A stretch of 64,000 bases of DNA from Micromonospora echinospora (GTDB lineage: Bacteria; Actinomycetota; Actinomycetes; Mycobacteriales; Micromonosporaceae), in NCBI RefSeq assembly GCF_900091495.1, contig NZ_LT607413.1, forward strand, positions 3,666,001 to 3,730,000, written 5' to 3'. Both the position numbers and the translations under genes were made by a program. Of this stretch, positions 29,284 through 37,127 are shown one piece after another. A model generated the notes under the pieces. That model was not told where the DNA came from, searched no databases, and saw only the letters and a list, made by a program, of their open reading frames with translations. The stretch's first letter is position 1, and every line of letters starts with the position of its first letter.

Positions 29284-29512
29284 TGTATGTCTCCATCCCA
29301 CTGTCAACGGCGTCCTTGCCAGCTTGCCGGCCCGGTGGCCGGACCGACAGCGGATTCGAGTCTTCCATGCAGACGCCCTGCCGGGGTGGCGAGGTTGTCC
29401 CGCCCGGTGGCCGAGGTCACCGTGGGATGCGATGCCGGGCGGCGGTGCGGGAGACGAAGATCGGGGTAGGTGTCGCGCCGCCGGCGCGGCCGGGTTCGCG
29501 AAGGGAATCACC

Positions 29513-30133
29513 GTGACCGAACGCGTCACCGTCGACATGTGGTTCGACCCGACCTGCCCGTGGGCGTGGGTCACCTCCCGCTGGCTGCTGGAGGTCGAGC
29601 GGGTCCGTCCCGTGGACGTCCGCTTCCACGTGATGAGCCTGTCGGTCCTCAACGAGGGTCGGGAACTGCCCGAGCGCTACCAGGAGCTGATGCGGTCGGC
29701 CTGGGGGCCGGTCCGGGTCTGCGTCGCCGCCGAGCAGCGGTACGGCAACGACGTGCTCCGGAAGCTCTACACCGCGCTCGGTACCCGGATCCACCTCGGC
29801 GGCCAGCGGGGCCCGGAGACCATCGCCGCGGCCCTGGCCGACGCGGGACTGGACCCGGCGCTGGCCGAGGCGGCCACCAGCACCGACCACGACGACGCGC
29901 TGCGGGCCAGCCACCACGCCGGCATGGACCCGGTCGGCTACGACGTCGGCACCCCGGTGATCCACGCTCCCGGCCCGGACGGCAAGCCGGTCGCGTTCTT
30001 CGGGCCGGTCGTCACCCCGGCCCCGAAGGGCGAGGCGGCCGGACGACTCTGGGACGGCGTCCTCCTGGTCGCCGGCACCCCCGGGTTCTTCGAGCTGAAG
30101 CGTTCCCGGGACGTCGAGCCCAGCTTCGAGTGA
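29513..30133 (+). CDS. DsbA-family thioredoxin-fold protein, homologue of the mycothiol-dependent nitroreductase Rv2466c
   Basis: A 206-residue thioredoxin-fold protein with a helical insertion. The M. tuberculosis relative reduces nitro compounds using mycothiol and has a CPWC active site. Here the site is DPTCPWAW, with Cys15 present and the second Cys replaced by Ala18. [38 protein letters not shown] (cis-Pro loop) and the ending [19 protein letters not shown] match the family throughout. GTG 29513 follows AAGGGA. It is divergent from pepN, as in mycobacteria, as I recall. Confidence 0.88.
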   Translation: MTERVTVDMWFDPTCPWAWVTSRWLLEVERVRPVDVRFHVMSLSVLNEGRELPERYQELMRSAWGPVRVCVAAEQRYGNDVLRKLYTALGTRIHLGGQRGPETIAAALADAGLDPALAEAATSTDHDDALRASHHAGMDPVGYDVGTPVIHAPGPDGKPVAFFGPVVTPAPKGEAAGRLWDGVLLVAGTPGFFELKRSRDVEPSFE

Positions 30134-30140
30134 CCGGGGC

Positions 30141-30178
30141 GGGCCCGGCCGTCGCCTGTCGAGGCAACGGCCGGGCCC
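30141..30178 (+). terminator. Terminator of the DsbA-like gene
   Basis: A perfect 12-bp stem, GGGCCCGGCCGT with ACGGCCGGGCCC, and a 14-nt loop, 7 bp after the stop codon. Confidence 0.7.
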
Positions 30179-30303
30179 TCGCCGGCCGCACCCGGTGTCC
30201 GGCTCGCCGGCCACGTCCCGTCACCGGGCATCGGGGTGGTCGTTGCATCCGGTGTCGCTCCCGCCGGTCCGTACCGGACCGTGCCCGACCCGGAGGCATT
30301 CCG

Positions 30304-30534
30304 ATGGCGAACCACCGCCGCGTGTCCACCCGTGAGGCCGCCCGCCGGCCCGTCGCCGAGCCGGCCGCTGAGTCGTACTGGTCGGTGGACGCCGGTGCCT
30401 GGTCGTCGGTGCGGCCGGGCCTGCCCGCGCACCTGGTGGACCTGCTGGCCCCACCGATCGTGGTCGGGGTGGCGCGGGCTCCCGGCCGGCCGGGCCCCTC
30501 CGGCGGAGGAGTCCCGCGCTCGGGGCCGCGGTGA
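30304..30534 (+). CDS. Hypothetical 76-residue protein
   Basis: ATG 30304 has a good ribosome site, GGAGG at 30292-30296, with 7-nt spacing. The middle part, ESYWSVDAGAWSSVRPGLPAH followed by LVDLLAPPIVVGVARA, is not low-complexity, but the ends are rich in Arg, Pro and Gly. No membrane segment and no family recognised. It lies after the DsbA-like terminator and so would need its own promoter. Confidence 0.45.
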   Translation: MANHRRVSTREAARRPVAEPAAESYWSVDAGAWSSVRPGLPAHLVDLLAPPIVVGVARAPGRPGPSGGGVPRSGPR

Positions 30535-30580
30535 CAGGGGGCCCTCTTTTCACCTGGTGGACCCGGTAGCGTCAACGCAC

Positions 30581-31780
30581 ATGACGGTCGTGCATCCGAT
30601 CGCCCGGGCCTGGATCACCACTGGCGGCACCGGCGCGCAGAACTACGACGAGTTCGCCGACGACGCGGAAATCACCGCGATCATTGAGGCGAACCCGCAC
30701 AGTGCCCTGGGCATCGAGATGCCCCACCGGGCGCCGGAAAGCCTGGGCAAGTCGTTCCTCGACGCCCTGCCCGACGCGGCGGCCCGGCTCGCCGAGGCCA
30801 AGGCCGACGGCAGCTACACCCCTGCGGAGCAGGTGGTCGTGCTCTACCGGATCAGTGCGGCGGGGGAGGAGCCCGCGTACGGGATCTTCGCGATGGTCGA
30901 CACCGACCAGATCTCCACGAGCCGGGACGAACCCGGCCTGGTGATCCGGAACGAGGACGTCTTCATCGCCAAGGTGCGGGAACGGGTCGCGCTGGCCGAG
31001 ACGCTCGGGCACCTGCTGTCCCCGGTGCTGCTGTTGCAGACCGGCACCGGCGAGGAACTGCACGCCCGGCTCGCCGCCGCCACCGAGGCGGCCGGCCCGC
31101 CCGCCGCCACCGACACCGACCAGGCCGGTCGGACGCACGCGATCTGGCTGGTCGGGGCGGGCCCGGAGCAGGACGCGCTGACCGCCCTCGCGGGCGGCGG
31201 CGAACTGGTGGTCGCGGACGGCAACCACCGCAGCCTGGCCGCCCAGACCGGTGAGCTGCCGCGTTTCCTGGCGGTGGTCACCACGCCCCGCTCGGTGGCG
31301 ATCCAGCCCTACAACCGGCTGGTCAGCGAGCTGACCACCAGCCCGGAGGAACTGCTCGACCGACTCCGCGCGGCCGGCGCGGAGATCAGCCCGATCGACG
31401 GCCCGGTGGAGGTCCCGGCGGCCGGCGGCACCGTGCACCTCCGCCTCCCCGGCCGGGGGTACGCGGTCACCCTGCCCCACGACGAGCAGGGACGGCTGGA
31501 GAACCTCGACCACGCGCTGGTCGAGCGGCTGCTGCTGCGCGACGCCCTCGGGCTCGACCCGGGCGACAAGCGGATCACCTACGTCGGCGGCGACTACCCG
31601 GCGAGCTGGCTGGCCGGCGAGGTGGACGCGGGTCGCGCCGAACTCGCCGTCCTGATCGCGCCGGTGACCGTGGACGACTTCGTGGCGGTCAACCTGGCCC
31701 GCGAGAAGATGCCCCGCAAGAGCACCTGGTTCACCCCGAAGGCCCGGGGTGGCCTGGTGGTGGCAGAGCTGTCCCGCTGA
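30581..31780 (+). CDS. DUF1015 family protein
   Basis: A 399-residue cytoplasmic protein. The family landmark VADGNHRSLAAQ (ADGHHR-like) lies near residue 215, after the N-terminal part with GIEMPHRAPES and LYRISAAGEEPAYGIFAMV. The C-terminal RITYVGGDYPASWLAGEVDAG and EKMPRKSTWFTPKARGGLVV are also typical. Some members are free-serine kinases, but the function here is unproven. ATG 30581 has no clear ribosome site, so the mRNA may be leaderless. Confidence 0.85.
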   Translation: MTVVHPIARAWITTGGTGAQNYDEFADDAEITAIIEANPHSALGIEMPHRAPESLGKSFLDALPDAAARLAEAKADGSYTPAEQVVVLYRISAAGEEPAYGIFAMVDTDQISTSRDEPGLVIRNEDVFIAKVRERVALAETLGHLLSPVLLLQTGTGEELHARLAAATEAAGPPAATDTDQAGRTHAIWLVGAGPEQDALTALAGGGELVVADGNHRSLAAQTGELPRFLAVVTTPRSVAIQPYNRLVSELTTSPEELLDRLRAAGAEISPIDGPVEVPAAGGTVHLRLPGRGYAVTLPHDEQGRLENLDHALVERLLLRDALGLDPGDKRITYVGGDYPASWLAGEVDAGRAELAVLIAPVTVDDFVAVNLAREKMPRKSTWFTPKARGGLVVAELSR

Positions 31781-31866
31781 CCCGTACCCCCTGGTGATGT
31801 GACGAACCGGCTCCGCGGTGCCGCCCTCGGCGACACCGCGGAGGACGGCCTGACAGACTGCGCGGT

Positions 31867-32334
31867 ATGCGCGTCTACCTGGGTTCCGACCACGCCGGTT
31901 TCGAGTTGAAGGTGCACCTCGCCAACCACCTGGCCACGCAGGGGTACGAGCTGGTCGACGTCGGCCCGCACGCCTTCGACCCCGACGACGACTACCCCGC
32001 GTTCTGCCTGCACACCGGAGACCGGGTGGTGCGCGACCCGGGCAGCCTCGGGGTGGTCATCGGCGGCTCGGGCAACGGCGAGCAGATCGCCGCGAACAAG
32101 ATCGCCGGGGTACGGGCGGCGCTCGCCTGGAACACCGACACCGCCCAGCTGGCACGGCAGCACAACGACGCCAACGTGGTCGCGGTCGGCGCCCGGCAGC
32201 ACACGCTGGACGAGGCCACCGCGATCGTGGAGGCGTTCCTCGGTACGCCGTTCTCCGGCAACGAGCGGCATGCCCGCCGGATCGCCCAGGTCGCCGCGTA
32301 CGAGACGTCCGGCAAGCTGCCCGACCTGCCCTGA
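31867..32334 (+). CDS. rpiB: Ribose-5-phosphate isomerase B
   Basis: Interconverts ribose-5-phosphate and ribulose-5-phosphate in the pentose phosphate pathway. It has 155 residues, normal for RpiB. GSDHAGFELK lies at 6-15, and the active-site loop GGSGNGEQIAANK at 66-78 has Glu72, the base used by the actinobacterial type in place of the Cys of E. coli RpiB. RAALAWNTDTAQLARQHNDANV follows. ATG 31867 is the first possible start. It follows the DUF1015 gene by 86 bp. Confidence 0.95.
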   Translation: MRVYLGSDHAGFELKVHLANHLATQGYELVDVGPHAFDPDDDYPAFCLHTGDRVVRDPGSLGVVIGGSGNGEQIAANKIAGVRAALAWNTDTAQLARQHNDANVVAVGARQHTLDEATAIVEAFLGTPFSGNERHARRIAQVAAYETSGKLPDLP

Positions 32335-32402
32335 GGCGTGGCGGACCTGCCCTGCGGTGGGTGGACCGGTCCGGATGGGCGGACCGGCCCGCAGCCGGGG
32401 GG

Positions 32403-32729
32403 TCAGCGACCGGAGCGGGGCAGTTCGTCGCGGGGCACCCAGTTGCGTCGCACCAGCACCAGGCGGGCCTCGGCCTCGGCCAGGTCCTGCTCGGTGGGGC
32501 GGCTGGCGTCCCGCGCCCGCAGTGCCGCCGTGATGCCGACCTGCGAGGTGCCCGAGCCGACCAGACCACGCAGGCCCCGGTCGCCGTCGCGCTCCTCCGG
32601 ACCACCACGTCGGCTCGGGGCGGGTGTCCCGTCGTGCGTCCCGGCGGTCGTCGCCGAACCGCCCGCCTGCTCCCGGTCGTGCCCGGTCGGGTGACGCAGG
32701 CGCCGTCGCCGACGCTCGGTGTCCGCCAT
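32403..32729 (-). CDS. Hypothetical protein, charged
   Basis: A 108-residue protein. The first half is basic and disordered-looking (MADTERRRRRLRHPTGHD). The second half is more conserved in character: GITAALRARDASRPTEQDL then AEAEARLVLVRRNWVPRDELP, mainly helical. No function is known. ATG 32729 was chosen over an upstream GTG because the extra residues look random. It is convergent with rpiB. Confidence 0.6.
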   Translation of the reverse strand: MADTERRRRRLRHPTGHDREQAGGSATTAGTHDGTPAPSRRGGPEERDGDRGLRGLVGSGTSQVGITAALRARDASRPTEQDLAEAEARLVLVRRNWVPRDELPRSGR

Positions 32730-32839
32730 CAGCCGACGGTACCGCACCGGGGGATGCGCGCGCGGGGCCTGCGGTACGCGCTGGCTACCCTCGGAAGGGA
32801 CAGACCGATCCGCAGGGCCGGCGTCAGGGAGGAAATGAG

Positions 32840-33379
32840 ATGTCAGACCAGACACAGCCGTGGGCGGAGCGGACCGTGGAGGTGCCGAAGGACTCCGGCC
32901 CGGTGGTTCCTCCCCAACGGGACGGGTTCCAACGGGGAGTGGCGTCGGTCGGCCGGCCGAAGGCCCCGCGTACCGAGGCGTTCCCGGCGGTCGAGCCGGA
33001 GGAGCCGACAGGCTGGTTCTCGCCCGGCCCCAGCCGTCCGCTGAGCTGGTATCTGGCGCAGTGGCGCAACGGGGCCGAGTGGAGCGCCGCCGGAGGGCTG
33101 TTCGCCTTCGTCTGCTGGGGCATCTGGGCGATCTCCTCCCGAGGCGACCTGACCTCCCCGGTGGTGACCTTCCTGCTCACGCTCCTGGTCGCCGCCGGTC
33201 TCTTCGCGCTCGCCCGGCTGCTCGGCCGGCTGGTCTGGGAACGGCAGCTCGGCCGGGTGCGGCGCAGCGCGCGGGGAGCCCACGCGGTGACCGCGGTCTT
33301 CCTGGTCGGTGTCGGTATCGCCTATCTCCAGCAGACCGACTGGGTGGTCTCCGCCTGGAACTGGGTCACCGGCGGCTGA
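32840..33379 (+). CDS. Conserved membrane protein of unknown function
   Basis: A 179-residue protein. A polar N-terminus of about 75 residues, rich in Pro, precedes three membrane segments at about 88-103, 111-130 and 150-166 (FLLTLLVAAGLFALARLLG is the second). ATG 32840 has GGGAGG at 32828-32833. It is divergent from the small charged gene upstream. No motif points to a function. Confidence 0.75.
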   Translation: MSDQTQPWAERTVEVPKDSGPVVPPQRDGFQRGVASVGRPKAPRTEAFPAVEPEEPTGWFSPGPSRPLSWYLAQWRNGAEWSAAGGLFAFVCWGIWAISSRGDLTSPVVTFLLTLLVAAGLFALARLLGRLVWERQLGRVRRSARGAHAVTAVFLVGVGIAYLQQTDWVVSAWNWVTGG

Positions 33380-33400
33380 GGCGTACCGCAGGGCAGAAAT

Positions 33401-33442
33401 GACGCCCGGGTGGGTCGGCATTTGCCACCCCGCCCGGGCGTC
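33401..33442 (+). terminator. Terminator hairpin
   Basis: A 14-bp stem with one G-U pair, GACGCCCGGGTGGG with CCCGCCCGGGCGTC, and a 14-nt loop, 21 bp after the membrane-protein stop. Confidence 0.7.
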
Positions 33443-33570
33443 GTCGTCGCGGCCCACCGCGACAGCGGTCCTCCTCCACCAGGCCGACCGGGCTTACCCG
33501 GTCGACCGCGGTTCATCCCACCGGGCCGCCGGACGGCCGGCGGGTGTGTCGCCGCCCGGTGTGGGTGGTA

Positions 33571-33616
33571 GCAGGGGCCCCTTGTTACCGCTTTTTGCCG
33601 AGCAGGGGGCCCCTGC
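33571..33616. repeat. Palindromic GGGGCCCC repeat element
   Basis: The perfect 11-bp arms gcaggggcccc (33571-33581) and ggggcccctgc (33606-33616) flank a 24-nt spacer with TTGTTACC and a T5 run. Each arm contains the palindrome GGGGCCCC. I recall similar AGGGGCCCCTTGTTA elements dispersed in Micromonospora-like genomes, which would make this one copy of a repeat family. Confidence 0.65.
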
Positions 33617-33681
33617 AAACACCCAACGCCTGCGAACACCCAACGCCTCGAAACACTCAACGCCCTGAAACACCCAACGCC
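33614..33681. repeat. 17-bp minisatellite, four units
   Basis: Four direct units (33614-33630, 33631-33647, 33648-33664, 33665-33681) share aaacacccaacgcc with one or two changes. There are no spacers between units. It lies between convergent genes and starts inside the last bases of the palindromic element. Confidence 0.85.
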
Positions 33682-33708
33682 GCACACACGCGGCGAGCGC
33701 CCGAGCGG

Positions 33709-35736
33709 TCAGCCGGTGGGAGCGGTGCAGGGGACTCCCGCGCAGGTGTCCACCAGCGTGCCGGAGTCGAGGAAGCGCGCGATCATCGCCCGGATCTCCG
33801 GTGAGTTCCTGGGGTGCCCGTGCGGGTCGAGACCCTCGCGGGGCGGGGTGTTTCCGGTCGGGGGCGCGGGCGAGCCGCTGTCGACCATGACCAGCACGCT
33901 TCCGGTGTAGGGCAGCGCCGGGACCGCCGGGATGCCCCAGAACGGCACGACGTCGGGGCTGCGACCGGCCGCCAGCGCCGGGGTGCGCAGACGCGCTCCG
34001 ATGGTGCGGGCCTGTACCTCGGTGGCGATGTTGGCCACCTGGTGGTCGCCGAACGCCTCGATCATGATCACCTGCTTGGTCGGGGTGCCGGGCAGCGGGT
34101 CGCCGGTGAGGTGGTGCAGGTAGCCGTTCGCCTCGCCACGGTCCCAGAGCATCTGGGCCAGGGCCAGGCAGAGCTGCTGGTCGACCGGGTCGGGGTAGGC
34201 GTTGTGGAAAACCGGGTGGAACTGGTCGAAGTCGACGCTGCGGTCCAACAGCGTCGAGTAGTTCGCCGCCGGTACGCCGAGCGCACAGCGGGTGAAGTCG
34301 GTGGCGACGGCGCAGAGTGCCCCGCCGAGGATCCCGCCCTGGCTGTTGCCGAGGTAGACGAGTTGGCCGGCACCGGTGCGGGTGAGCGGACCGGTCTCGT
34401 CCCGGAAGGCGTCCTTCGCGGCGGCGCCCCGGGCGTGGATCAGCGCGCGGCCGAGGTAGAGGAAGTTCAGGAAGGACTGCTGGGTGCGGTCCGGGATCGA
34501 GCCGAACCGGGAGAAGTCACCGAGCGAGCGGATGACGTTCGGGACGTCCGTGGTCGCCATGCCGATCCACGCGGTGGCGCAGAGCATCGAGTTCGACTCC
34601 TGGGAGTACTGCTTGAGCTTGCGGGAGTCGATCTCGGTGGGGGAGCCGAGCAGGCCGTGGCCGTACAGGGTCGGCCGGGCCGGGGTGGCGGCGCTCGCCG
34701 AGCGGGGGATGTTGCAGTAGAACTTCGCCGTGATGTTCAGGCTGCGCTGCTCGGGCAGCCCGTCCGGACCGTAGTTCAGCCGCGAACCGGGCGGGCCGAG
34801 CGGGGTGTCGAGGTAGCTCGGTACCCGTACGCTCCCCTCGACCTGCCGTCGGATGTCCGGGTCCTGCTCGGCGGTGTAGTCGGTGACCTTGTCCACGGTC
34901 ACCACCGGAGAGGCCGTGCCGAGTTGGCCGAACGCCTCGTCCCGCATGTGCCGGACGCGTTCGGTCAGGCTGCGCTCGCTGGCCACGGTGAAGTCCCACG
35001 CGAGGTGCAGGGCGGCCGGGTCGACCCCGGCGGTGGACAGCGCGCCGATCGCCCGTTGCGCGTACTCCCAGCGGCGGTGCAGCGCCGGGTCGGCCGGTGC
35101 GGTGGGCGCCCGCAACGTGGCGAACAACTCCGACGCCGGAATCGTCGCCCCGGCCGAGTCGCGCAGGTGGCGCAGGCCGACCGCGTACCGGGTGTTCTCG
35201 TCGAGGTTGCGGGCCGGCCGGATGATCAGCACCTGGCGGTCCGGGTCGTCGGCGGCGTTGGCGTCGAGTTCGGCCCAGTACGGGTGCCGTTCCCCGGTCC
35301 TGGTGTTGACCAGCACGATCGGGGCGTCCGGCGCGAGGGACCGGCCGATGTCGGTGGACGGGGCGATCCCGGAGGTCACCGGGTCGAGCCCCGGTATCCG
35401 GGTGAGCAGCATCGAACCGGGGGAGAAGCCGTCGTTGCGGTTCCAGTCCGCCGGGTCGATGTTGGTGCCGAAGATGTTCTCCGGCATTGCCGAGCGTTGC
35501 AGGTCGACGCGGATTCCGGTGTCGGTGGCCGGGTCGGCGACGGTGTACAGGTCGCTGGGGAACGGCAGCAGGCAGGCGGCCGGGTCGACCGGGTCGCAGC
35601 CGTCGGCCAGGCTCCCGGTGGCCCCGTCCCCGGCACGAGGCGGGGGTGCGGCGGTCGCCGGCACGGCGGCGGCGGGAACGGCGAGCAGCAGCGCCAGGAC
35701 GGCGGAGCGGAGCACGTACGCGCTTCGTGGACGCAT
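33709..35736 (-). CDS. Secreted alpha/beta-hydrolase-like protein
   Basis: A 675-residue protein exported through a signal peptide (about 1-30, VLALLLAVPAAAVPATAA). Much of it is of unknown fold, rich in Pro, Ala and Arg. In the C-terminal half, LYGHGLLGSPTEI resembles an oxyanion loop and LVYLGNSQGGILGG a nucleophile elbow with Ser in GNSQGG. VIMIEAFGDHQVANI could supply the acid and His. It may be an esterase or lipase; the substrate is unknown. It is divergent from a trypsin-like protease, with which it shares the intergenic region. Confidence 0.75.
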   Translation of the reverse strand: MRPRSAYVLRSAVLALLLAVPAAAVPATAAPPPRAGDGATGSLADGCDPVDPAACLLPFPSDLYTVADPATDTGIRVDLQRSAMPENIFGTNIDPADWNRNDGFSPGSMLLTRIPGLDPVTSGIAPSTDIGRSLAPDAPIVLVNTRTGERHPYWAELDANAADDPDRQVLIIRPARNLDENTRYAVGLRHLRDSAGATIPASELFATLRAPTAPADPALHRRWEYAQRAIGALSTAGVDPAALHLAWDFTVASERSLTERVRHMRDEAFGQLGTASPVVTVDKVTDYTAEQDPDIRRQVEGSVRVPSYLDTPLGPPGSRLNYGPDGLPEQRSLNITAKFYCNIPRSASAATPARPTLYGHGLLGSPTEIDSRKLKQYSQESNSMLCATAWIGMATTDVPNVIRSLGDFSRFGSIPDRTQQSFLNFLYLGRALIHARGAAAKDAFRDETGPLTRTGAGQLVYLGNSQGGILGGALCAVATDFTRCALGVPAANYSTLLDRSVDFDQFHPVFHNAYPDPVDQQLCLALAQMLWDRGEANGYLHHLTGDPLPGTPTKQVIMIEAFGDHQVANIATEVQARTIGARLRTPALAAGRSPDVVPFWGIPAVPALPYTGSVLVMVDSGSPAPPTGNTPPREGLDPHGHPRNSPEIRAMIARFLDSGTLVDTCAGVPCTAPTG

Positions 35737-35890
35737 GGGACCCTCCGGGAGCGGGTGGCCGGCAGGTTACGCCCATCACACCCCGTATACATATAGACGT
35801 CAATACGTGACCCGGGGTTGATCATTGTGCACGGTGGACGATCGGATGGTTCGGCTGGTGGTATGACGAATGCGGAATAGTCGCAATGCA

Positions 35891-36779
<889 letters not shown>

Positions 36780-36785
36780 CCGTCG

Positions 36786-36824
36786 CCGCCCGGCGCGACC
36801 GGCCGACCGCCTCGCGCCGGGCGG
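36786..36824 (+). terminator. Terminator of the protease gene
   Basis: A perfect 13-bp stem with arms CCGCCCGGCGCGA and TCGCGCCGGGCGG, 13-nt loop, directly after the stop codon. A second long imperfect hairpin (11-bp outer stem, 36898-36908 with 36928-36938) follows. Confidence 0.75.
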
Positions 36825-36938
36825 ACGTCCCGCCGGGCGTGCGCCATCTGCCCGGCGGCGGGGAACCCGCCACCCCTGCCGGGGCGGGCTGAGTCCACGG
36901 TGGCCCGGTCGACGGACATCCCGTCGGCCGGGCCACCG

Positions 36939-37127
36939 GTGTGTCCGGTTCGACCCCGACCCGTCCCGTGAGCAGGACGTCCAGCGCCGGGAATGCTGTC
37001 ACTGAAAGTTACATATTCCCATGGGTCGATGTTTGCTCTAGTGTCCCTGCGCAGCAGCGAGTGATGTCCGTCACCTGTGGACGGTGTCGGCGCTGCGTCG
37101 GGCCCGGCACAGGACGTTGGGGGCGGC
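36939..37127 (+). promoter_or_regulatory. Promoter region of the encapsulin / NRPS-like operon
   Basis: An AT-richer stretch at about 36995-37045 stands out in this GC-rich DNA. A possible -10 TAGTGT lies at 37039-37044 with a weak -35 17 bp upstream. The leader of about 80 nt ends with a TTGGGGG ribosome site at 37117-37123. No regulator gene is adjacent. Confidence 0.45.

Noticed and set aside
26725..29652. 975-residue form of aminopeptidase N
   Set aside because: The extra 123 residues overlap the divergent DsbA-like gene and are unlike the family. GTG 29283 has a good ribosome site.
33614..33681. CRISPR array
   Set aside because: The 17-bp units are directly adjacent with no spacers, and there are no cas genes in the window.
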